DNA of 5,850 nt from an uncultured Ruminococcus sp. (lineage in GTDB: Bacteria; Bacillota; Clostridia; Oscillospirales; Ruminococcaceae): NCBI GenBank assembly GCA_900545125.1, contig UQXS01000152.1, positions 1 through 5,850 on the forward strand, in the 5' to 3' direction. Position numbers and translations under genes: made by a program. Positions within the stretch are counted from its first letter, which is position 1. Every line of letters starts with the position of its first letter. The notes below the pieces were generated by a model. That model was given only the letters and a program-made list of their open reading frames with translations, was not told the DNA's origin and did not search any database. Below, in pieces: positions 1 to 5,711 of this stretch.

Positions 1-1
1 T

Positions 2-466
2 ATCGGTTTCGGCGGAGAACTTAAGTCCCACAAGGAAGAAATGGACAATATCTTCAAGAAAGTGATTCCGAAAGATCTTGTAAAGTTCGGAATGGTTCCG
101 GAATTTGTCGGCAGGCTGCCGGTTATTTCTGTTCTTGAAGCTCTTGATGAGAATTCACTTGTAAGAATTCTCACAGAGCCGAGAAATGCGCTTATCAAGC
201 AGTATAAGAAGCTTTTTGCTTATGACGATGTAGAACTGGAGATCCAGGATGACGCTTTGATTGAGATTGCAAAAAAGGCGATTTCTCAGAAAACAGGTGC
301 CAGAGGTCTGCGGTCTATTCTGGAAAAAATTCTTATGCGTTCTATGTATGCAGTGCCGTCAGACGGCAGTATAGCCAGAGTAACGGTCACTGCTGAGTGT
401 GTAACTCAGGATGCTGACCCTGTACTGACAAACAGGAGAAACAAGACCGTCCAGCTGGCTAAATAA
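2..466 (+). CDS. clpX: ClpX, ATP-dependent protease unfoldase subunit (C-terminal part, 5' end outside window)
   Basis: The last 154 residues of ClpX, the hexameric AAA+ unfoldase that feeds substrates to the ClpP peptidase in the cytoplasm. The reading frame is open from base 2, so the gene starts before the window; the ATG at 41 is internal. The first visible residues, IGFG, are the ClpX IGF loop that docks on ClpP. Then follow the KFGMVPEFVGRLPVI segment at the end of the large AAA+ domain, which includes the conserved GR arginine, the LTEPRNALIKQYKKLF stretch of the small domain, and the sensor-2 motif KTGARGLRSILE. The zinc-binding N-domain and Walker boxes lie outside the window. The C-terminus (ending VQLAK) is of normal length for the family. 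The gene ends just before a strong terminator, so it closes its transcript. The identification is very secure from the conserved motifs. Confidence 0.97.
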   Translation: MGFGGELKSHKEEMDNIFKKVIPKDLVKFGMVPEFVGRLPVISVLEALDENSLVRILTEPRNALIKQYKKLFAYDDVELEIQDDALIEIAKKAISQKTGARGLRSILEKILMRSMYAVPSDGSIARVTVTAECVTQDADPVLTNRRNKTVQLAK

Positions 467-474
467 AATATGTA

Positions 475-505
475 AGCTCTGTACCGAGGTACAGAGCTGT
501 TTTTT
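475..505 (+). terminator. Intrinsic terminator of clpX
   Basis: A perfect 10 bp stem (AGCTCTGTAC, loop CGAG, GTACAGAGCT) begins 8 nt after the clpX stop and is followed by GTTTTTT. This is a classical rho-independent terminator for the plus strand. On the minus strand the same hairpin follows the stop of the small Cys-rich gene, but the sequence after it is only moderately T-rich, so it would be a weaker terminator in that direction. Confidence 0.9.
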
Positions 506-514
506 ATGGGCAGA

Positions 515-673
515 TCAGCATCCGCAGCCGCAGTCGTTGTTGTTGCCGCATCCGCAGTTGTTGTCGTTGCCGCATCCGCAGCCACAGCCGCCGTTTGCGA
601 AGAGGATTACGAAGAGAAGGATCACCAGAATAAGGCACCAGTTATTTCCACAGCCAAAGTTTGAATTACACAT
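515..673 (-). CDS. Small single-helix membrane peptide with repetitive Cys-Gly/Asn tail
   Basis: A 52-residue ORF read on the minus strand. It starts with ATG at 673 and is preceded by a full AAGGAG site 9 nt upstream, which makes translation likely despite the small size. Residues 1-12 hold two Cys with Asn and Gly. Residues 12-27 (WCLILVILLFVILFA) form one strongly hydrophobic helix. Residues 28-52 are only Cys, Gly, Asn and Asp, with CGCGNDNN and CGCGNNND as 8-residue repeats ending CGCGC. Eleven of 52 residues are Cys. The layout resembles the short Gly-rich one-helix YjcZ-type sporulation peptides of Bacillus, and I recall similar Cys-rich peptides in Ruminococcus, but I cannot assign a family. 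Metal binding or disulfide cross-linking at the membrane or spore surface would fit and is inference. The gene is convergent with clpX and divergent from clpC. The existence of the gene is well supported; its role is unknown. Confidence 0.8.
   Translation of the reverse strand: MCNSNFGCGNNWCLILVILLFVILFANGGCGCGCGNDNNCGCGNNNDCGCGC
518..580 (-). repeat. 24-bp tandem repeat inside the Cys-Gly peptide gene
   Basis: The 16-mer GTTGCCGCATCCGCAG (plus-strand sense) occurs at 542-557 and again at 566-581, a period of 24 bp or exactly 8 codons. It encodes the repeated CGCG(N/D)4 unit, about 2.6 copies in all. Because the period is in frame, copy number could change between strains without breaking the gene. 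Confidence 0.8.
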
Positions 674-682
674 AAAGAACAA

Positions 683-688
683 CTCCTT
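683..688 (-). promoter_or_regulatory. Ribosome binding site of the Cys-Gly peptide gene
   Basis: AAGGAG on the minus strand, 9 nt before the ATG at 673. It is the main evidence that the 52-codon ORF is translated and fixes its start. Confidence 0.8.
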
Positions 689-701
689 AAAAGATGTATT
701 T

Positions 702-723
702 GAAGCGTTTTTGTTTTCGCTTC
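702..723. other. Small inverted repeat between the Cys-Gly gene and its promoter candidate
   Basis: GAAGCG (702-707) and CGCTTC (718-723) can pair around a 10 nt T/A-rich loop. The hairpin would sit in the short leader of the minus-strand Cys-Gly mRNA, about 15 nt upstream of its ribosome binding site. A regulatory or stabilising role is possible, but a 6 bp stem is weak. Confidence 0.3.
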
Positions 724-732
724 ATAGTACAT

Positions 733-761
733 AGTATGCTATGGCGAAAAAAGTGTTACAA
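733..761 (-). promoter_or_regulatory. Candidate sigma-A promoter for the Cys-Gly peptide gene
   Basis: Minus-strand TTGTAA (761-756), a 17 bp spacer and CATACT (738-733) match the sigma-A consensus at 4 of 6 positions each. The predicted start falls near 726, giving a leader of about 50 nt. An overlapping CATAGCATA resembles the -10 element of the sporulation sigma-K, but no fitting -35 is seen, so the sigma factor is undecided. Confidence 0.35.
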
Positions 762-836
762 AAATTTTTTGTATCATTCGTTTCGACTGTTATCGCACTG
801 CTGATGTGGCATAATATTATATACAAAGACTTATAA
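741..836 (+). CDS. Possible 31-residue hydrophobic leader peptide upstream of clpC (doubtful)
   Basis: A 31-codon ORF starting ATG at 741, with a Lys-rich N-terminus (MAKKVLQK), a hydrophobic core (FFVSFVSTVIALLMW) and a short polar tail ending YKDL. The pattern looks like a tiny one-helix membrane peptide. Its stop codon (834-836) overlaps the ribosome binding site of clpC, an arrangement that could couple the two. Against it: no ribosome binding site precedes the ATG, and the best clpC promoter candidate lies inside the ORF, so it might not be transcribed as a coding unit. A weak promoter-like pair (TTGAAG 700-705, 17 bp, CATAGT 723-728) could give a nearly leaderless message. It may well be chance. 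Confidence 0.22.
   Translation: MAKKVLQKFFVSFVSTVIALLMWHNIIYKDL
757..773. promoter_or_regulatory. AT palindrome in the divergent promoter region (possible operator)
   Basis: TACAAAAA, one central T, then TTTTTGTA: a perfect 8+8 dyad. It overlaps the -35 candidate of the minus-strand Cys-Gly gene and lies about 35 bp upstream of the clpC -10 candidate. It could bind a dimeric regulator of either gene or simply be a bent A/T tract. It matches neither the CtsR nor the HrcA (CIRCE) operator as I know them. Confidence 0.3.
807..815 (+). promoter_or_regulatory. Candidate extended -10 promoter of clpC
   Basis: TGGCATAAT contains the extended -10 TGn followed by CATAAT (5 of 6 to TATAAT). The -35 at the right distance is poor (CTGTTA), which is common for extended -10 promoters. 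The predicted start near 822 gives a short leader that includes the clpC ribosome binding site. Confidence 0.5.
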
Positions 837-840
837 GGAG
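835..840 (+). promoter_or_regulatory. Ribosome binding site of clpC
   Basis: AAGGAG, 7 nt before the ATG at 848. It supports that start codon for clpC. Confidence 0.85.
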
Positions 841-847
841 AGAGCAT

Positions 848-3214
848 ATGATAAACACAGACAAATTTAACAGGAAGTCGGTAAAGATTATTGAAGAAGC
901 AGTACGGCAGGCATCTGAACTGGGTCATACCTATATAGGCAGTGAGCATATTCTGCTGGCTATGTCGAGGGAAGTCTCTTCAAAAGCGTCAGATATACTG
1001 ACAGAAAACGGAGTTTCATATGACGATATCCGGAGAGCAATCATTGATCTCGTAGGTCAAGGAGCACCTTCAATACTTAACCAGCGTTATTTTACTACTG
1101 CTTCAAGAAAAATCCTGGAAACTGCTTGTTCGATTGCGCTTAAAGACAAGAAAAAACAGGCATCGCCGGAACATATACTTGCTGCCATTATGAAAGAATC
1201 ATCATGCAGTGCGTGTACGGTTATCAGAAAGATAGGCGGAGATCAGGCAGGAATTTGTCAGGGACTGAATATGATAGATTCACCGGAAGTTATAGGGGAA
1301 CTTTATGAATCCCTAAAACCTAAAGCTTCTCATTTGCCTAATCTGTTCAGATATGGCAGGAATATAACTGATATGTCAGCCATTAAAAAGAATGATCCGC
1401 TTATTGGACGAAGCCGGGAAATCGAACGTGTTATGCAGGTTCTTGCACGCCGGACGAAAAATAATCCATGTCTCATCGGCGAGGCAGGCGTTGGAAAGAC
1501 AGCTATAGTAGAGGGCGTAGCAGAACTTTTTGTGCGTAACCTTGTTCCTGATTCGCTGAAAAACCGGTTTATTTTTTCGCTTGATCTTACAGCTCTGCTT
1601 TCGGGGGCAAAATACCGTGGTGATTTTGAGGAACGCATTAAGGCTTGCATTGAGGAGGCGGTAAACGCCGGCAATATCATTCTGTTTATTGATGAGATTC
1701 ATACCATCGTAGGTGCAGGAGCTGCCGAGGGAGCGATAGATGCCGCAAATATCATGAAGCCACGTCTGGCACGTGGTGAACTTCAGGTTATCGGAGCGAC
1801 TACTTTTGATGAGTATAAAAAGACCATTGAAAAGGATTCTGCTCTTGAACGCCGATTCCAGCCTGTTCATGTAAACGAGCCGGATAAAAAAAGCTGTATC
1901 CGGATCATTAACGGTCTTAAAAGCAATTACGAATCTTTCCATCAAGTAGAGATAGGCAGTGAGATAGCGGAAATGACTGTTGATCTTTCGGTCAGATACG
2001 TTACCGACAGATGTCTCCCGGATAAGGCTATAGATCTGCTGGATGAAGCCTGCGCTTGTGCAAAGATACGCTGTAATTCGGGCATCATTACGGAAGATTC
2101 CGACTTTATTACGTCAAAGGATAAAGAGATACGGCTGAGTACTCTTGGAAAAGTCATTTGTGGCAGCGGTAAACCGCAGGTAACGGAAGAAGATCTTATT
2201 TCTGTAATAAATCTTCGTACCGGAATTCCACTGAATAAAATCAGTGTGGAAGAAGAAAAGCAGCTCTCACTGCTTGAAACGCAGTTGTCTCAGCGTGTTA
2301 TCGGTCATCAATATGCTGTCAGTAAGGTTACGGATGCCGTGTGCCGTGCAAAATCCGGACTCCGTGACGAAAGACGTCCGATGGCTTCGTTTTTGTTTGC
2401 AGGTCCCACCGGAGTCGGAAAAACCGAACTGGCACGTGCTTTGTCGGAATGCCTTTTCGGGTCGGAAACAAGTCTGATACGCATAGATATGTCGGAATAT
2501 ATGGAAAAACATTCCGTATCCAAGCTTATCGGAGCGCCTCCCGGTTATGCCGGATACGAGGACAGCAGCGGAAATCTTTGTGAGCGAGTGCGCAGAAATC
2601 CATATTCGCTGATACTTTTTGATGAGATTGAAAAGGCGGATATGGAGGTTCTTAACATTCTTCTACAGATACTTGATGACGGAATTCTTACAGATTCAAC
2701 CATGCGGCGAGTGAGCTTCCGGAGCTGCATTATAATTATGACTACAAATATCGGTGCAGGAAAGCAGTCGGGAAGTTCTGCACTTGGATTTTCGGGCAGC
2801 GGACGAAAAGCGGATGAAGATATTGTACAAAGGTGTGTCCGGGAGCATTTCACACCTGAGTTTATCAACAGGATAGACGAAATAATTGTATTTAGTCCTC
2901 TTTCAAGTGATAATATAGGTGAGATAAGCCGGATTGCACTTGAAGATTTGCGTGAAAGAGCAGAAAGCATAGGGATAAGTCTTACGTATACTCCGGAGGT
3001 GGTTAAAGCGGTAGCATCGGCAGCCGGAACTGAAAAGTACGGGGCACGGCCTATAAAGCGCAGGGTAACGGAGCTGATTGAAACGAAACTTGCTCATCTT
3101 ATAGTAACATCGCAGCTTACCCGTGGGGATAAAGCTAAGATATGTCTTGTTGACGGTCAGATCTCCATTCTGGCAAATGCCGGAATGACTGTATCATCCG
3201 GCAGCGAGGGATAA
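848..3214 (+). CDS. clpC: ClpC-family ATPase (Hsp100 unfoldase) with reduced middle domain
   Basis: A 788-residue cytoplasmic two-ring AAA+ unfoldase that threads proteins into ClpP. N-domain with two Clp repeats: residues ~10-45 (GSEHILL) and ~85-137 (SPEHIL). Ring 1: Walker A GEAGVGKT 211-218, pore loop GAKYRG 253-258, Walker B IILFIDE 277-283, sensor GATT 316-319, arginine finger ERR 334-336. Ring 2: Walker A GPTGVGKT 519-526, pore loop GYAGY 566-570, Walker B LILFDE 588-593, ClpP-docking LGF 646-648, FINRIDE 672-678, sensor-2 GARPIKR 732-738. Between DEACACAK and VTEEDL only about 40 residues remain, where Bacillus ClpC has roughly 70 including the coiled-coil M-domain with its UVR-like motif; here I see no such coiled coil. 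This resembles the proteobacterial ClpA layout. All ATPase motifs are intact. The gene is monocistronic, with its own ribosome binding site and terminator, and no ctsR or mcsAB beside it. Confidence 0.95.
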   Translation: MINTDKFNRKSVKIIEEAVRQASELGHTYIGSEHILLAMSREVSSKASDILTENGVSYDDIRRAIIDLVGQGAPSILNQRYFTTASRKILETACSIALKDKKKQASPEHILAAIMKESSCSACTVIRKIGGDQAGICQGLNMIDSPEVIGELYESLKPKASHLPNLFRYGRNITDMSAIKKNDPLIGRSREIERVMQVLARRTKNNPCLIGEAGVGKTAIVEGVAELFVRNLVPDSLKNRFIFSLDLTALLSGAKYRGDFEERIKACIEEAVNAGNIILFIDEIHTIVGAGAAEGAIDAANIMKPRLARGELQVIGATTFDEYKKTIEKDSALERRFQPVHVNEPDKKSCIRIINGLKSNYESFHQVEIGSEIAEMTVDLSVRYVTDRCLPDKAIDLLDEACACAKIRCNSGIITEDSDFITSKDKEIRLSTLGKVICGSGKPQVTEEDLISVINLRTGIPLNKISVEEEKQLSLLETQLSQRVIGHQYAVSKVTDAVCRAKSGLRDERRPMASFLFAGPTGVGKTELARALSECLFGSETSLIRIDMSEYMEKHSVSKLIGAPPGYAGYEDSSGNLCERVRRNPYSLILFDEIEKADMEVLNILLQILDDGILTDSTMRRVSFRSCIIIMTTNIGAGKQSGSSALGFSGSGRKADEDIVQRCVREHFTPEFINRIDEIIVFSPLSSDNIGEISRIALEDLRERAESIGISLTYTPEVVKAVASAAGTEKYGARPIKRRVTELIETKLAHLIVTSQLTRGDKAKICLVDGQISILANAGMTVSSGSEG

Positions 3215-3220
3215 AAATAG

Positions 3221-3261
3221 ACATCCTCGGAAACCGGTATTTCTCCGGTTTCCGAGGATGT
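3221..3261. terminator. Bidirectional terminator between clpC and the convergent sortase operon
   Basis: A perfect 17 bp stem (ACATCCTCGGAAACCGG with its complement) around a 7 nt loop, lying 6 nt after the clpC stop and 4 nt after the stop of the convergent operon. On the minus strand it is followed by CTATTTTTAT, a usable T-tract; on the plus strand by the weaker TTAATTATT. It probably ends both transcripts. Confidence 0.9.
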
Positions 3262-3265
3262 TTAA

Positions 3266-4180
3266 TTATTGTTCTGTATTTTCCTGCGGATTTTTTTCTG
3301 CAGTTTCATGAAGTACAGGCTTATGACAGCCAATAACCACATAGAGTACGACCATAGTAATTCCTATTGCACAAACGGCAATACTGGCTGCCATGAACGC
3401 TTCAGTGAGCTTGAACATTGCACCTGTGTAAGCAGCGAATATCTGTGGTTGTTTGATAGAAAAAGCGTTGAAGTAATCGGTAGAAAGAAGATATATGCTT
3501 GGCACCATGCCGATAGTTCCGGCGATAGCTGCTGAAATTCCCGTCCAGTAGAGAACAGTTTTCTTTTCTTTTCGGTTTATGAAAATCAGGAAGAGAATCA
3601 TCAGTGCTGCTCCGCCGACAGAAGCAAATGTAAGCAGCGGACGCATTTTGTATATTCTGGATACCGGTGCAAGAACGCCGTGCTTTTCAAGGGAGGAAAA
3701 TTTGTAGATATCGCAGCTTTCTCCGATGATCTTATAGGCATCTTTTTTCGTATTTTCCAGCTTGGTATAGAAATCGTCATTTTTTTCGTAACCGGTTTCG
3801 TCAGCCATTTTATTGAAGAAATCGTCAAGATCCTTTTCCATTTCTGTATTTTTTGGAATTTCAACATCCATTTTTTTGCCGGATTTAAGGGTATCGTAGC
3901 CGTTGTTTATATATACGTTTATTACAGATTGTATATATTTTTTATCCAGATTTTTTAGATAAATATCTGCTGGAATTCCCGAAGCTCCCGAACTTTCTCT
4001 GAATTTACTGTTAAGATGAGCAGATGTCTTGTCCGAGATATCTTTCTTTTCCGAGAGTGTAATGGTTCTGTCGGCATTAAAATTAATATCAGCGATTATA
4101 ATGCCGATACTGCATATCATCAGAATGACCAGAAGTATAGAAATCAGCAGAGAAGGAATGTATGCGCTTAGTTTTTTCAT
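3266..4180 (-). CDS. Unrecognised four-helix membrane protein, last gene of the sortase operon
   Basis: A 304-residue integral membrane protein. I chose the ATG at 4180 because GAGGAGG (4196-4190) lies 9 nt upstream; an ATG at 4201 would sit upstream of that site. N-terminal helix at residues ~10-30, then a charged region of about 150 residues (~31-180, rich in Lys, Asp and Glu) that should face outside, then helices at ~181-201, ~208-232 and ~260-284, and a polar tail. A short RKEKK stretch between helices 2 and 3 fits the inside. It has one Cys in the outer region and no enzymatic motif I know. It starts 1 nt after the sortase stop, so it is almost certainly co-translated with it. A role as accessory or scaffold for the sortase and its substrate is inference from context only; I do not recognise the family. 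Confidence 0.88.
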   Translation of the reverse strand: MKKLSAYIPSLLISILLVILMICSIGIIIADINFNADRTITLSEKKDISDKTSAHLNSKFRESSGASGIPADIYLKNLDKKYIQSVINVYINNGYDTLKSGKKMDVEIPKNTEMEKDLDDFFNKMADETGYEKNDDFYTKLENTKKDAYKIIGESCDIYKFSSLEKHGVLAPVSRIYKMRPLLTFASVGGAALMILFLIFINRKEKKTVLYWTGISAAIAGTIGMVPSIYLLSTDYFNAFSIKQPQIFAAYTGAMFKLTEAFMAASIAVCAIGITMVVLYVVIGCHKPVLHETAEKNPQENTEQ

Positions 4181-4181
4181 A

Positions 4182-4865
4182 TCATTCAGCCTCCTCAGCA
4201 TTGTAGTATTTTGTTTCGGTAAGATCGCAGATAACGCCTATTCTCTGGTCAGAAGCACCAAAGATATCTTTTGTGCAGGTATAAAGCGTCAGGCGTGTAT
4301 CGTCGGTAGGGCGAACGTATTTCTTTTCACTGTCTTTGAAGGAGATGGTCTCACGGACTGTATAGATGAATTTGCCGTAATTGGTTTTTACAGTAATAAT
4401 ATCTCCGGTTCCGAGCTTGTCGAGTTCTGCAAAGAAAGTATTTACATGAGCGCTTACAACTGAATTTCCGGGATCTCCGAATACAGACGAACTTGATGCC
4501 TGACAAGCTCCGATTTCAAAGAGATCGATATCACTTCCCCAGTAGACTGGAACAGTGGTTTCAAAAGCGTCGCAGCTAAGATCGGCGTAATGTTCACCAA
4601 ATGCCGGACGTATAATTTCGCCCTTGTCGGAGGAATAATTATTATCATCACTGTTGATTGCATTGTCTTTTATTTTCAGACCGGATTCTGCATTTTCAGG
4701 GTCTATCTTTAATTCATCCATAAATACCAGACCTTTGTATCTTTGCAGCTTGTCCGAAGGAACTATGAGAGCAATCATGATAAGTCCCATGCACATAGCG
4801 AACATGATGAAAGGTGTGGCAATATGAATCAGAAGAGTTCCGTGATTTGATTTATTTTTTTTCAT
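4182..4865 (-). CDS. Sortase (membrane-anchored Cys transpeptidase), class uncertain
   Basis: A 227-residue sortase, which cleaves a C-terminal sorting motif of exported proteins and joins them to the cell wall or another acceptor. Residues ~10-35 form an uncleaved N-terminal membrane anchor; a polar linker (~60-85) precedes the beta-barrel domain (~95-220). The catalytic triad is visible: His140 in VVSAHVNT, Cys197 in TLYTC (193-197) and Arg208 in DQRIGVIC. LDKLGTGDIITV and YGKFIYTV are typical sortase strands. The Gly that usually precedes the catalytic His is Ala here, so the class is left open (TLxTC fits several). I prefer the ATG at 4865, with AAAGGA 11 nt upstream, over a TTG at 4904 that would overlap the upstream gene by 53 nt. 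It overlaps the upstream substrate-like gene by 14 nt and is followed 1 nt later by a four-helix protein. Confidence 0.92.
   Translation of the reverse strand: MKKNKSNHGTLLIHIATPFIMFAMCMGLIMIALIVPSDKLQRYKGLVFMDELKIDPENAESGLKIKDNAINSDDNNYSSDKGEIIRPAFGEHYADLSCDAFETTVPVYWGSDIDLFEIGACQASSSSVFGDPGNSVVSAHVNTFFAELDKLGTGDIITVKTNYGKFIYTVRETISFKDSEKKYVRPTDDTRLTLYTCTKDIFGASDQRIGVICDLTETKYYNAEEAE
4190..4196 (-). promoter_or_regulatory. Ribosome binding site of the four-helix protein, inside the sortase 3' end
   Basis: GAGGAGG on the minus strand lies within the last codons of the sortase gene (encoding Glu-Glu-Ala) and 9 nt before the ATG at 4180. It decides that start over the ATG at 4201. Confidence 0.8.
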
Positions 4866-5682
4866 TTGCTTCACGTTCCTTTGACGGATATCTTCGGGAT
4901 ACAATAATTATTCCGGCAATAGCGATAACGAAAAGACCTCCGGCTGCTGCAAATACCCAGCGTCGGTCGTAGCCTGTGTTTTCTACGATATCGCTGCCGA
5001 TAGTTGACTGACCGATGAGTGTGCCTTTATCGTCATGAAGAGCCAGTTTTACCGTATTGTCATCTATGTCCTTAACGGTAAGGTTTATACCGAATTCATC
5101 CATGACATCTGCCATTCCGTCTATGGTTTCGAGCTTTTTGTCCATGGGAAGCTGCTTGAGCATACTTCTTCGCTCTTCAGGAGAAAGATTGTCAAGAATG
5201 AATTGCTGCTGATCTGGTGGAAAAGTTGCGATATATGCTTGCTTGGCATCATAAGAAAGAGCAATAAATTCCTTTTTGCTTATGCGGGAAATTGCTGTTC
5301 CGTCCGGCATGGTAAGAGTTACAGGCGGGTCGGTATTTTCCGGTGCGGAAGTGCCGAGAACATCCGGATCAGCAGAAGCAGTAGTGGTAGTAGTAACAAC
5401 CGGCTGAGTCACCTGTGGACCGGTCGTAATACAGTATTGCCCATTCTCGTGTATTGCGTCAATAGCTTTCTGGAGATTTTCGTCGTTCCAGTCACTTTCG
5501 TCGGTATATTCTGCACGGGCAAGATTATAGTAATCCTGAATCATTTCTTCAGGCCAGCCGTAAGCACGTGCTTCATTCCATACATCGTCAACAGTAACAG
5601 CGTTTACTGTCAGTGCGCCGCCGAACAGAATCATCGCAGAGCCGATCATGATAGAAAATCCTGTGATTAATTTTTTTATCAT
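4852..5682 (-). CDS. Secreted, C-terminally anchored surface protein, probable sortase substrate
   Basis: A 276-residue exported protein, first in the operon. Residues 1-28 are a signal peptide (MIKK, hydrophobic core, likely cut after VNA). Residues ~30-85 look helical; ~92-104 are a Thr-rich linker (VVTTTTTASA) like those of Ruminococcus surface proteins; ~130-215 form a mostly helical/charged domain (SPEERRSMLKQLP region). The C-terminus has the order of a sorting signal: VENTG at 233-237, a hydrophobic stretch at ~242-262 (WVFAAAGGLFVIAIAGIII) and a basic tail starting RR at 263-264. VENTG in place of LPXTG, directly before a sortase gene, suggests a dedicated substrate; a plain type I membrane protein is the alternative. 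No known domain or enzymatic motif is seen. Start ATG 5682 has GGAGGG 5 nt upstream and a consensus promoter in front. Confidence 0.9.
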   Translation of the reverse strand: MIKKLITGFSIMIGSAMILFGGALTVNAVTVDDVWNEARAYGWPEEMIQDYYNLARAEYTDESDWNDENLQKAIDAIHENGQYCITTGPQVTQPVVTTTTTASADPDVLGTSAPENTDPPVTLTMPDGTAISRISKKEFIALSYDAKQAYIATFPPDQQQFILDNLSPEERRSMLKQLPMDKKLETIDGMADVMDEFGINLTVKDIDDNTVKLALHDDKGTLIGQSTIGSDIVENTGYDRRWVFAAAGGLFVIAIAGIIIVSRRYPSKEREANEKK

Positions 5683-5687
5683 ATTAT

Positions 5688-5693
5688 CCCTCC
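5688..5693 (-). promoter_or_regulatory. Ribosome binding site of the surface protein gene
   Basis: GGAGGG on the minus strand, 5 nt before the ATG at 5682. It is close to ideal and supports that start. Confidence 0.85.
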
Positions 5694-5711
5694 ATATTTT
5701 ATTATAATTTT

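Noticed and set aside
537..734. Plus-strand Pro/His-rich ORF
   Set aside because: It is the antisense shadow of the Cys-Gly peptide gene: its Pro/His/Gln repeats come from the same CCGCATCCGCAG repeat. It has no good ribosome binding site.
733..741. Sigma-K-like -10 (CATAGCATA, minus strand) upstream of the Cys-Gly gene
   Set aside because: The CATAnnnTA pattern is present, but no AC-type -35 lies 16-17 bp upstream, so sporulation control is not supported by sequence alone.
1376..1945. Minus-strand ORF of 189 codons inside clpC
   Set aside because: It is antisense to the conserved AAA+ ring 1 coding sequence and has no recognisable protein features.
3266..4201. Longer start of the four-helix protein at ATG 4201
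   Set aside because: The GAGGAGG site lies downstream of this ATG and is correctly spaced for the ATG at 4180.
4182..4904. Longer sortase start at TTG 4904
   Set aside because: It would overlap the upstream gene by 53 nt and place a charged stretch before the membrane anchor; the ATG at 4865 gives a normal MKKNK anchor start and a ribosome binding site.
5376..5405. Low-complexity trinucleotide stretch in the surface protein gene as a microsatellite
   Set aside because: It simply encodes the Thr-rich linker with mixed Val/Thr codons; the unit is too irregular to call a DNA repeat.
5035..5670. Long plus-strand ORF of 211 codons
   Set aside because: It is fully antisense to the surface protein gene, which has a signal peptide, ribosome binding site and consensus promoter; the plus-strand translation shows no coherent domain.
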